A DNA stretch of 64,000 bases, taken from the NCBI GenBank assembly GCA_963755815.1, contig CAVWLF010000005.1:248001-312000 (forward strand). The letters are read 5' to 3'. Shown here one piece after another: positions 55,117 to 64,000 of this stretch. The stretch comes from Palsa-506 sp963755815. Lineage in GTDB: Bacteria; Actinomycetota; Actinomycetes; Streptosporangiales; Streptosporangiaceae. Made by a program: the position numbers and the translations under genes. The notes below the pieces were generated by a model, which ran no database searches, was not told where the DNA came from, and saw only the letters and a list, made by a program, of their open reading frames with translations. Each line of letters opens with the position of its first letter. The first letter of the stretch is position 1.

Positions 55117-57825
55117 CTAGCGCAGATCCCCGTTCGTCATCCCGGCCGGGGCGTCGGGCACCACGATCAGGCCAAGCTCGGCCGGCGTGGCCAGCAGCGG
55201 GTGCCGCGGCAGAACCCGGACAGTGTAGCCGAACGGACCGGGACCGCCGAGTTCCACCTCGCCGACATACCTGGCCACCGGACCGCTGCCGGGAAGACCC
55301 TCCAGCACCAGCTCGGCGTAGGCCGGATCGGTGATCTCGTCCTGATCCCCGGCCCGGCCGTAGACCACCTGGACCGTGACGTCCGCCGGGGTGAGGTCGC
55401 CGAGCGCGACCATGGCCCGCACCGCCAGCCGCGCGCCGGGACGCTGCTCGCCCTCCTCGGCCTCGACGTGCTCGATCCGGATCGCGGGCCACGCCTTGAT
55501 GACCCGGTCCTCCCAGGCGGCCAGCTGGCGGGCGCCGGCGAAGCGGGCCTCCGCCGCGGCCGCCGGGCCCGCCACGGCCGGGGTGCCCGCCACCTCCGCG
55601 GCGCCGGCCTCGCCCGCCACCGGACCGGGACCGGTGAGGGCCCGGGACGATAGCGCCGCGGGCAGGTACAGGCTGGTTACGTACTCGCGCACCATCCGGG
55701 TGGCCTGGGCCTTGGGGCCGAGCGTCCGCAGGGTGTGCGCCACCATCTCCAGCCACCGGCGCGGCGCCCGGCCGCCCGCGGACTCGTAGAACAGCGGCGC
55801 GACCGACTGGCCGATCAGGTCGTAGAGGGCGGCGGCCTCAACTTCGTCCCGGCGGCCGGCCTCGGCCAGGCCGTCGGCCGAGGGAATCGCCCAGCCGTTG
55901 GCGCCGTCGTACCACTCATCCCACCAGCCGTCCCGGACCGAGAGATTGAGACCGCCATTCAGCGCTGACTTCATGCCCGAGGTACCGCATGCCTCCAGCG
56001 GGCGCAGCGGGTTGTTCAGCCAGACGTCGCAGCCCTCCACCAGCGCCCGGCCGAGCGCCATGTCGTAGTCCGGCAGGAAGACGATGCGGTGCCGGACCCG
56101 TGGGTCATCGGTGAATCGCACCATCTGCTGGATGAGCAGCTTGCCGCCGTCATCCGCCGGGTGCGCCTTGCCGGCGATCACTATCTGGACCGGCCGGTCG
56201 GGGTCAAGCAGCCGGGCGGTAAGCCGCTCCGGATCGCACAGCATCAGCGTCAGCCGCTTGTACGAAGGCACCCGCCGGGCGAAGCCGATGGTCAGCACGT
56301 TCTCGTCGAGTGCCTCATCGATCCAGGTCAGCTCGGCCTCGGAGGCACCGCGCTGCTGCCAGGATGCCCGCAGCCGCCGCCGGGCCTCGGCGACCAGCCG
56401 GGCGCGGAGCAGCCGGCGGATCGCCCAGATCCGCTCCGCGCCCGCCGCCGCGATGAGTTCCCAGGCCGGGCCATCCGCCGGGTAGCGGTCATCCGCCGGG
56501 AGACGGCCGGCCCGGCCGTCCGGCGCCGCCGCCAGCTCCAGGATCTCGCTGGCGACCCAGGCGGGCGCGTGCACCCCGTTCGTGACCGAGCCGATCGGCA
56601 CCTCGGCGGCGTCGAACCCCGGCCACAGGCCGGTGAACATCTGCCTGCTTACCTCGCCGTGCAGCTTGCTCACCCCGTTGACCCGCTGCGCCAGCCGCAT
56701 CCCCATCACCGCCATGTTGAACACGCCGGGATCGCCACCGGGGAAGGTCTCGGCGCCCAGGGCAAGTACCCGTTCGCACGGCAGCGCGGGATCCTCCGCC
56801 GCCCCGCCGAACTGAGCCTCGATCAGCTCCCGGGGGAACCGGTCGATCCCGGCTGACACCGGGGTATGGGTGGTGAACACCGTGCCCGCCCGGCATGCCA
56901 CCAGCGCCTCGGTGAAGCTGAGCCCCTCCTGGACGTACTCGCGGATGCGCTCCAGGCCGAGGAAGCCGGCATGGCCCTCGTTGGTGTGGAAGACCTCAGG
57001 CCGGGGGTGCCCGGTGATCGCGCAGAACTCCCTGACCGCCCGCACGCCGCCGATCCCCAGCAGCAGCTCCTGGCGCAGCCGGTGATCGCTGCCCCCGCCG
57101 TACAGCCGGTCGGTGACCTCGCGCAGGGCCGGGTCGTTCCCCTCCACGTAGGAGTCGAGGAGCAGCAGCGGGACCCGGCCGACCTGGGCCAGCCAGATCT
57201 GCGCGGCGAGCTGCGCTCCGCCCGGCAGGCCCACCGTGACCTGAACCGGGGCGCCCTGGCCATCGCGCAGCAGGGCGAGCGGCTGGCCGTTCGGGTCGCC
57301 CGCCGGGTAACGCTCGGTCTGCCAGCCGGGCGCGGACAGCGACTGGGTGAAATACCCGTGCCGGTACAGCAGCCCGACGCCGATCAGCGGCACGCCGAGG
57401 TCGCTGCTCGCCTTGAGATGGTCCCCGGCCAGGATCCCCAGGCCGCCCGAGTACTGCGGGAGCGCCGCGGTGATGCCGTACTCGGGCGAAAAGTAGGCCA
57501 GCGCGGCCGGCCCGTCCGCGACCTCGGGGCTGAGCTGGTACCACCGCGGGCCGGACAGGTACTCGCGCAGCTCGTCAGTGGCATCGCCGAGCCTGCGCAG
57601 GAACCGCCGGTCGCGCGCGAGGCTCACCAGCCGCTCCTGCGGCACCTCGGCCAGCAGGGCGGCCGGGTCCTGCCCGGTCCGCTGCCAGCCGTCCGCATCG
57701 ATAGCGGCAAAAAGCTCGAGTGTGTCGGGATGCCATGACCAGCGCAGATTCAGCATCAGCTCGCGCAGCGGCGCGAGCGGCTCTGGCAGGACCGGGTGGA
57801 TGGTGAACCGGCGGATCGCTCTCAC
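55117..57825 (-). CDS. glgP: Alpha-glucan phosphorylase
   Basis: GlgP releases glucose-1-phosphate from alpha-glucan. The 902-residue protein is of the actinobacterial type with an N-terminal DUF3417 domain (LNLRWSWHPDTLELFAAID). The phosphorylase core shows YFSPEYGITAALPQYSGGLGILAGDHLK, EVFHTNEGHAGFLGLERI, FTTHTPVSAGIDRF and the PLP region NNPLRPLEACGTSGMKSALNG with its Lys. A C-terminal beta-domain follows. GTG 57825 is supported by TAAGGT eight bases upstream (57839-57834), with no ribosome-binding site. It is divergent from glgE, which builds the same polymer, so the shared 80-base gap balances synthesis and breakdown. Confidence 0.95.
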   Translation of the reverse strand: MRAIRRFTIHPVLPEPLAPLRELMLNLRWSWHPDTLELFAAIDADGWQRTGQDPAALLAEVPQERLVSLARDRRFLRRLGDATDELREYLSGPRWYQLSPEVADGPAALAYFSPEYGITAALPQYSGGLGILAGDHLKASSDLGVPLIGVGLLYRHGYFTQSLSAPGWQTERYPAGDPNGQPLALLRDGQGAPVQVTVGLPGGAQLAAQIWLAQVGRVPLLLLDSYVEGNDPALREVTDRLYGGGSDHRLRQELLLGIGGVRAVREFCAITGHPRPEVFHTNEGHAGFLGLERIREYVQEGLSFTEALVACRAGTVFTTHTPVSAGIDRFPRELIEAQFGGAAEDPALPCERVLALGAETFPGGDPGVFNMAVMGMRLAQRVNGVSKLHGEVSRQMFTGLWPGFDAAEVPIGSVTNGVHAPAWVASEILELAAAPDGRAGRLPADDRYPADGPAWELIAAAGAERIWAIRRLLRARLVAEARRRLRASWQQRGASEAELTWIDEALDENVLTIGFARRVPSYKRLTLMLCDPERLTARLLDPDRPVQIVIAGKAHPADDGGKLLIQQMVRFTDDPRVRHRIVFLPDYDMALGRALVEGCDVWLNNPLRPLEACGTSGMKSALNGGLNLSVRDGWWDEWYDGANGWAIPSADGLAEAGRRDEVEAAALYDLIGQSVAPLFYESAGGRAPRRWLEMVAHTLRTLGPKAQATRMVREYVTSLYLPAALSSRALTGPGPVAGEAGAAEVAGTPAVAGPAAAAEARFAGARQLAAWEDRVIKAWPAIRIEHVEAEEGEQRPGARLAVRAMVALGDLTPADVTVQVVYGRAGDQDEITDPAYAELVLEGLPGSGPVARYVGEVELGGPGPFGYTVRVLPRHPLLATPAELGLIVVPDAPAGMTNGDLR

Positions 57826-57905
57826 GCAGAGCGACCTTAATGCGTGCCGGGGCTTGACGGTAACCGGGACGCTTGCACTCGCCCTCCGATGGGTAGCGTG
57901 GCAGG
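57826..57905. promoter_or_regulatory. Divergent glgP / glgE promoter
   Basis: The 80-base gap holds two face-to-face leaderless promoters. TAAGGT (57839-57834) serves glgP on the minus strand. TAGCGT (57894-57899), six bases before GTG 57906 and preceded by TTGCAC at 57873-57878, serves glgE. Confidence 0.65.
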
Positions 57906-60011
57906 GTGATAGGCCGCATCCCGATCCTCGACGTGCAGCCGGTGGTTGAGTGCGGGGCGTACCCCGCCAAGGCCGTCTGCGGCGAAGCGTTCGACGTCAG
58001 CGCCACCGTGTTCCGCGAGGGCCACGAGCTGCTCGGCGCGGGCGTGGTGCTGCGCCGCCCGGACGGCCATCGCGAGCCGCCGGTGGCCATGCGCGAGCTC
58101 GCCCCCGGCACCGATCGCCTCGGCGCCCGGGTCATGGTTACCTCGGCCGGGCTCTGGCACTTCCGGGTGGAGGCGTGGGGGGATCCGGTGGCCGGCTGGC
58201 GGCACGACGCGGCCATCAAGGTGCCGCTCGGCCAGGACACCGAGCTCATGCTCACGGCGGGCGCGCTGCTGTTCGAGCGTGCCGCGAAGAACATCAGGCC
58301 AGCGGCGTCCGGCAAGAGCAGCCCGCCCGGCAAGAGCAGCCGCCCCGGTAAGAGCAGCCAGGGCGGCCCGCCCGCCGCGCGGGCGGCCGTGGCCGAGGAC
58401 CCGGTCGCGGCCTGGGCCGCGGCCGCGCGGGCCGCGCTGGACGGGGTGGCCGCCTGGCTGCGCGATCCGGCCATCCCGGCCGAGGCCCGGCTGGCCGCGG
58501 CGCTCAACCCGGAGATCACCGCGATCCTGGCCGCCCGGCCGCTGCGCGACCTGCTGACCCGGTCCCGCTGGTGCCCCGTCATGGTGGACCGGGAACGCGC
58601 GCTCTACAGCTCCTGGTACGAGTTTTTCCCGCGCTCGGAAGGAGCCAGCATCGGCCCGGACGGCCAGCCTCCGCGATCGGGCACGCTGCGCACGGCGGCC
58701 TGCCGCCTGGAGGCGGTGGCGGCGATGGGCTTCGACGTGGTCTACCTGCCGCCGGTCCACCCGATCGGGACCACGGCGCGGAAGGGCGCCAACAACACGC
58801 TGCAGGCCGGGCCCGGCGACCCGGGCTCGCCCTGGGCCATCGGCTCGCCGGCCGGCGGGCACGACGCCATCCATCCCGACCTCGGCACGCTGGACGACTT
58901 CGACGCCTTCGTGGCCCGGGCCGGCCAGCTCGGCCTGGAGGTCGCCCTCGACTTCGCGCTGCAGGCCGCACCCGACCATCCGTGGGTCCGCTCGCATCCC
59001 GAGTGGTTCACCACCCGGGCGGACGGCACGATCGCCTACGCCGAGAACCCGCCCAAGCGCTACCAGGACATCTATCCGCTCAACTTCGACAACGACCCGG
59101 ACGGTATCTACGCCGAGGCACTCCGGCTGCTCCGGCACTGGATGGGCCACGGGATCAGGATCTTCCGGGTCGACAATCCGCACACCAAGCCGCTGCGCTT
59201 CTGGGAGCGGCTGCTGGCCGAGATCGCCCGCACCGATCCGGACGTGCTGTTCCTGGCCGAGGCATTCACCCGCCCGGCCATGATGCACACCCTGGCCAAG
59301 ATCGGCTTCCACCAGTCGTACACCTACTTCACCTGGCGCAACAGCCCGGCCGAGATCGCCGGGTACCTGCGGGAGCTGGCCGGCCCGGCGGCGCCGTACA
59401 TGCGCCCGAACTTCTTCGTCAACACGCCGGACATCCTCCCCGAGCACCTGATGTACGCCGGCCTGAGCGCCTTCCGGATGCGCGCCGTGCTGGCCGCGAT
59501 GCTCTCCCCGTCCTGGGGCGTCTACTCGGGCTTCGAACTCGGCGAGAACATGCCCGCCGCGCCCGGCGTCAACGAGGAGTACCTGGATTCGGAGAAGTAT
59601 CAGTACCGGGTGCGTAACTGGGACGATCCGGAGCTAACCGCCGCGAGCATCGCGCCTTTCCTGACCCGGCTCAACGCGATCAGGAAATCCCATCCCGCTT
59701 TGCGCCAGCTTCGTGACCTGAGGTTCCACGCGGTGGATCAGCCGGAGCTACTCTGTTTCTCGAAGAGTTACGGCGGCCGGGCGGGAGAGCCGCCCGGCCG
59801 GGATATCGTCCTTGTTGTCGTCAACACCAACTGGCGCGAGCCGCGCGAGGCCACGGTCTGGCTCGATATGCCTGCGCTCGGGCTGGACTGGGATGCGGAC
59901 TTCATCGTCACCGATGAGCTTTCCGGCGAATCGTACCGATGGCGGCGGGCAAACTACGTGCGGCTCGACCCGGCGATGGCGCCGGCCCACATCTTCACCG
60001 TTAGCACCTAG
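57906..60011 (+). CDS. glgE: Alpha-1,4-glucan:maltose-1-phosphate maltosyltransferase
   Basis: GlgE extends alpha-glucan with maltose from maltose-1-phosphate. The 701-residue protein has an N-terminal beta-domain, a linker with a KSSRPGKSS repeat (about residues 137-156), and a GH13_3 barrel. The nucleophile Asp is in RIFRVDNPHTKPLRFWE and the acid Glu in VLFLAEAFTRP. NFFVNTPDILPEHL and GVYSGFELGEN are also conserved. GTG 57906 lacks a ribosome-binding site and follows TAGCGT by six bases, pointing to leaderless expression. It begins the glgE-treS operon, opposite glgP. Confidence 0.96.
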   Translation: MIGRIPILDVQPVVECGAYPAKAVCGEAFDVSATVFREGHELLGAGVVLRRPDGHREPPVAMRELAPGTDRLGARVMVTSAGLWHFRVEAWGDPVAGWRHDAAIKVPLGQDTELMLTAGALLFERAAKNIRPAASGKSSPPGKSSRPGKSSQGGPPAARAAVAEDPVAAWAAAARAALDGVAAWLRDPAIPAEARLAAALNPEITAILAARPLRDLLTRSRWCPVMVDRERALYSSWYEFFPRSEGASIGPDGQPPRSGTLRTAACRLEAVAAMGFDVVYLPPVHPIGTTARKGANNTLQAGPGDPGSPWAIGSPAGGHDAIHPDLGTLDDFDAFVARAGQLGLEVALDFALQAAPDHPWVRSHPEWFTTRADGTIAYAENPPKRYQDIYPLNFDNDPDGIYAEALRLLRHWMGHGIRIFRVDNPHTKPLRFWERLLAEIARTDPDVLFLAEAFTRPAMMHTLAKIGFHQSYTYFTWRNSPAEIAGYLRELAGPAAPYMRPNFFVNTPDILPEHLMYAGLSAFRMRAVLAAMLSPSWGVYSGFELGENMPAAPGVNEEYLDSEKYQYRVRNWDDPELTAASIAPFLTRLNAIRKSHPALRQLRDLRFHAVDQPELLCFSKSYGGRAGEPPGRDIVLVVVNTNWREPREATVWLDMPALGLDWDADFIVTDELSGESYRWRRANYVRLDPAMAPAHIFTVST

Positions 60012-60052
60012 CAGGCCAGGCAAGATCCAGCAGCAGAGCGCGGGAGAACGCA

Positions 60053-61864
<1,812 letters not shown>

Positions 61865-61896
61865 ACCAGCACACCGACGGGGGCGTGAAACAGGTC

Positions 61897-62916
61897 ATGG
61901 AAAACAGTCCCGATCGGGGCGGCGCGCGTCGGCAGCTCGCCCTGCGAGTGGCGGGCGCGGCGCTGCTAGCCGCGACTGGCGCCATCCACCTGGACCTTTA
62001 CCTCACCTCGTACCGGAATATCCCGACCATCGGCTGGCTGTTCCTGCTCCAGGTCATCGCGGCGTTCCTGCTCGCGGCCGGCGTGCTGGTGACCCGCGGC
62101 CCGCTGGTTCCCGCGGCCGGCGCCGGATTCGCCGTGGCCACCCTCGGCGGCTATCTGCTGTCGCTGTGGATCGGCCTGTTCGGCTTCCAGGAGGTCCGCA
62201 CGACCGCGGGCATCGTGGCCGGCCTGATCGAGATCGCCGCCTTTGCCACCCTGGCCACCCTCGTGCTGGTGGCCGGGCGGGCCCAGACCGGGCCAGCACA
62301 GGCCGGGCCAGCACAGCCCGGGCCAGCCCTCGGCGCGGCGCTCGGCCGGCTGCAGGGCCTCAGCTCGGCCCAGCGGGTGCGGGCCGGCCGGATCGTGGCC
62401 GGACTGGCCGCCGTCGCGCTCGTCGTGCTCGGCGTCTCGGTGGCGGGCGCGGGTGGCAGCGGCGGAGCGGCGACGGCCAGCGGGAGCCCGCCGCCCGGTG
62501 CCGGGACCGTGCTCATGGTCACCATCAAGAACTTCCAGTTCTCCCCGGCCAACCCGCAGGTCAGCCCGGGGGAGCGGATCGAGGTGAAGAACCTGGACCC
62601 GGTCGCGCACAGCCTGACATCCGGCCCGGCGGCCAAGTTCGCCAAGTTCTTCAACACCGGCCTGATCCAGCAGGGCCAGGTCAAGTTCATCGTCGCGCCG
62701 AAGCAGCCGGGCGCGTACCCCTTCTACTGCGTGGTCCATCACTTCATGACCGGGATGATGGTGGTCGGCCACTCGTCGGCGAACGCGGCGGCCCTGGCCG
62801 CGTTCCGGGCCGGGCTCCGCGCCCATCCGCGGTCCTACTGCGGCAGGCTGCACGCCGCGGTCGTCACCACAGCCGCCCGCCGGACACCAGCCGGGCGGCT
62901 CGCCAGCAGGGGCTGA
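61897..62916 (+). CDS. Polytopic membrane protein with C-terminal cupredoxin domain
   Basis: The 339-residue protein has about five membrane helices (ALRVAGAALLAATGAIHLDL, IGWLFLLQVIAAFLLAAG, LGGYLLSLWIGLFGF, VAGLIEIAAFATLATLVLV, AGLAAVALVVLGVSVAGAG). An extracytoplasmic blue-copper fold follows: MVTIKNFQFSPANPQVSPGE, LDPVAHSLTSG with the first His ligand, and AYPFYCVVHHFMTGMMVVG with Cys, His and Met ligands. All four type 1 copper ligands seem present, so it probably carries electrons. ATG 61897 is used; GTG 61885 is also open. It lies 32 bases after treS, likely cotranscribed, and ends in a strong hairpin. No link to glucan metabolism is known. Confidence 0.82.
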   Translation: MENSPDRGGARRQLALRVAGAALLAATGAIHLDLYLTSYRNIPTIGWLFLLQVIAAFLLAAGVLVTRGPLVPAAGAGFAVATLGGYLLSLWIGLFGFQEVRTTAGIVAGLIEIAAFATLATLVLVAGRAQTGPAQAGPAQPGPALGAALGRLQGLSSAQRVRAGRIVAGLAAVALVVLGVSVAGAGGSGGAATASGSPPPGAGTVLMVTIKNFQFSPANPQVSPGERIEVKNLDPVAHSLTSGPAAKFAKFFNTGLIQQGQVKFIVAPKQPGAYPFYCVVHHFMTGMMVVGHSSANAAALAAFRAGLRAHPRSYCGRLHAAVVTTAARRTPAGRLASRG

Positions 62917-62953
62917 GAGCCGGGTCCCCTCCCCCCTGTGGCCCGGCTCTCAG
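62913..62953 (+). terminator. Strong hairpin after the cupredoxin gene
   Basis: CTGAGAGCCGGG and its exact complement form a perfect 12-bp stem around a 17-base C-rich loop. The left arm overlaps the stop codon. No U tract follows. It probably ends the glgE-treS-cupredoxin transcript. Confidence 0.7.
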
Positions 62954-63118
62954 TCCCGCTTCCCGGGCCGGCGCTTTCCGCACCCCGGGCCCGGAATCCG
63001 CGCCCGGGTCAGCCCCATCGCGTAACTCCAGCCTCACTCAGCGCCCCAGTCCCACCCCCGTCCGGCCGCGCCGGTTACATCGCCCGTACGGTGGTAGTAG
63101 CCCACCGGAAGGGACGCA

Positions 63119-64000
63119 TTGGCCGCAATCATGACATTGGAGCACTCGCTCGCGAGGTGGCTGCCCGCCCAGCGCTGGTACCCGGGCGGCACCGCCGATG
63201 ACCTGGCGATCGTCGCGAGCACGCTGCTCACCGACGGTGATCCGGAACTGCGGCATCTGATCATCACTACGGGCACGGGCGGCACGGCCACCCGTTATCA
63301 GGTCCTGGCCGGCGTCCGCGCCGTGGTCCCGCCCGAGCTGAGCTACGCGATTATCGGGCCGGACGGCAGCGGCCGGACCGCCTACGACGCACTGCACGAT
63401 CCCGTGCTCACCCGGGTGCTGCTGCGCGGCATCGCCGGCCAGCGGACCGAGGGCCCGCTGCACTTCGCCCGGGAGCCGGCCGCGCCGCCCGAGGAGACCG
63501 CGGAGACCGCGGACAGCTACGTGCTGTCCGCCGAGCAGAGCAACACGAGCCTGATCTTCGGCGAGTCCGCCATTCTCAAGGTGTTCCGCCGGGTATTCGC
63601 CGGCCAGAACCCCGACCTGGAGGTCGCCCAGGCGCTGGCCCGGCTCGGCTCGCAGCACATCGCGCAGCCGTTCGGCTGGATCGAGGCCCGGCTGGACGAC
63701 GGCGAGCCCGCCCTGCTCGCCATCCTGTCCGAGTACCTGCGCGGCGCCTGCGACGGCTGGTCGCTGGCCCTGACCAGCCTGCGTGACCTGTACGCCGGAA
63801 CTGGAAGCGCGGCCGAGGCGGGCGGTGATTTCGCCGGCGAGGCCACCCGGCTCGGCGCCGCCACCGCCAGCGTGCACGCGGACCTGGCCACGGCCTTCGG
63901 CACCGGCCTGCTCGAGCCCGCGGCGATAGCCGAACTCGCCGCGCAGATGCTCGGCCGGTTCCAGGCGGCCAGCGCGGAGGTGCCGGAACTGGCCGCGCAG
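63119..64000 (+). CDS. mak: Maltokinase, N-terminal part (cut by window edge)
   Basis: Maltokinase phosphorylates maltose to maltose-1-phosphate, the GlgE substrate. The 294 residues present begin near TLEHSLARWLPAQRWYPGG, the N-terminal cap seen in Mak/Pep2. QSNTSLIFGESAILKVFRRV supplies the kinase-like ATP-binding Lys, and LLAILSEYLRGACDGWSLAL the hinge. The catalytic loop lies beyond the edge. TTG 63119 has GGAAGG six bases upstream; ATG 63131 is the alternative. TACGGT at 63087-63092 is a possible -10, so mak has its own promoter behind the hairpin. Confidence 0.9.
   Translation, partial: MAAIMTLEHSLARWLPAQRWYPGGTADDLAIVASTLLTDGDPELRHLIITTGTGGTATRYQVLAGVRAVVPPELSYAIIGPDGSGRTAYDALHDPVLTRVLLRGIAGQRTEGPLHFAREPAAPPEETAETADSYVLSAEQSNTSLIFGESAILKVFRRVFAGQNPDLEVAQALARLGSQHIAQPFGWIEARLDDGEPALLAILSEYLRGACDGWSLALTSLRDLYAGTGSAAEAGGDFAGEATRLGAATASVHADLATAFGTGLLEPAAIAELAAQMLGRFQAASAEVPELAAQ

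Overview
The window is very GC-rich DNA from an actinomycete. Gene content and order point to the Streptosporangiales or a close relative (inference): the gatCAB-ligA-mnmA-iscS-etfAB block, the uvrD1/pcrA-sucCD-perM-purN-purH block, a BldC-like regulator, DUF3017 and DUF222/HNH proteins, and the GlgE glucan pathway are all actinobacterial. Both large blocks recall the Mycobacterium tuberculosis Rv3009c-Rv3029c and Rv0949-Rv0957 neighbourhoods; here folD lies between them. No rRNA, tRNA, CRISPR array, insertion sequence or prophage was seen.

Layout. 1-18 kb, mostly minus strand: a partial methionyl-tRNA synthetase gene behind a leader hairpin, gatB-gatA-gatC, ligA, a MetE-like protein, mnmA, a short insertion (decayed DUF222/HNH gene, VOC protein, GNAT acetyltransferase), cysteine desulfurase, etfA/etfB, folD, purH, purN. 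18-28 kb: a Pro/Gly-rich membrane protein, PerM-like DUF6350 protein, sucD/sucC, a lone B12-binding mutase subunit, pcrA and a frameshifted APC permease. 28-35 kb, plus strand: a saccharopine-dehydrogenase-like enzyme and an aldehyde dehydrogenase (possible polyamine catabolism), a PIG-L deacetylase, an SRPBCC protein with an RNA polymerase alpha-CTD-like segment, and kynureninase; guaA follows on the minus strand. 36-43 kb: CNNM-type membrane protein, M20 amidohydrolase, malate dehydrogenase, isocitrate dehydrogenase, DUF3017 protein, citrate synthase. 43-49.8 kb: FHA/HTH protein opposite a membrane Ser/Thr kinase, an SDR, enoyl-CoA hydratase, and a small HTH regulator with repeated operators. 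49.9-54.9 kb: four translationally coupled genes encoding a BldC-like regulator, a GT39-like glycosyltransferase, a cellulose-synthase-like GT2 and a membrane-anchored GH26, probably an extracellular polysaccharide system. 55-64 kb: glgP divergent from glgE-treS, then a membrane cupredoxin and a partial maltokinase gene.

Functional themes. Several TCA genes (mdh, icd, citrate synthase, sucCD) and purine genes (purN, purH, guaA, with folD supplying formyl-folate) sit together. The right end can make and turn over alpha-glucan through trehalose, maltose-1-phosphate and glucan phosphorylase.

Two general points. First, about nine genes have a TANNNT box 6-8 bases before the start codon and no Shine-Dalgarno sequence, so leaderless transcription looks common and was used to choose starts. 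Second, single-base frameshifts break several otherwise well-conserved genes, including the purine gene guaA, and crowd into 43-54 kb. Many may be sequence errors. Genes with such a break are typed 'pseudogene' here, meaning broken as sequenced, not proven dead.
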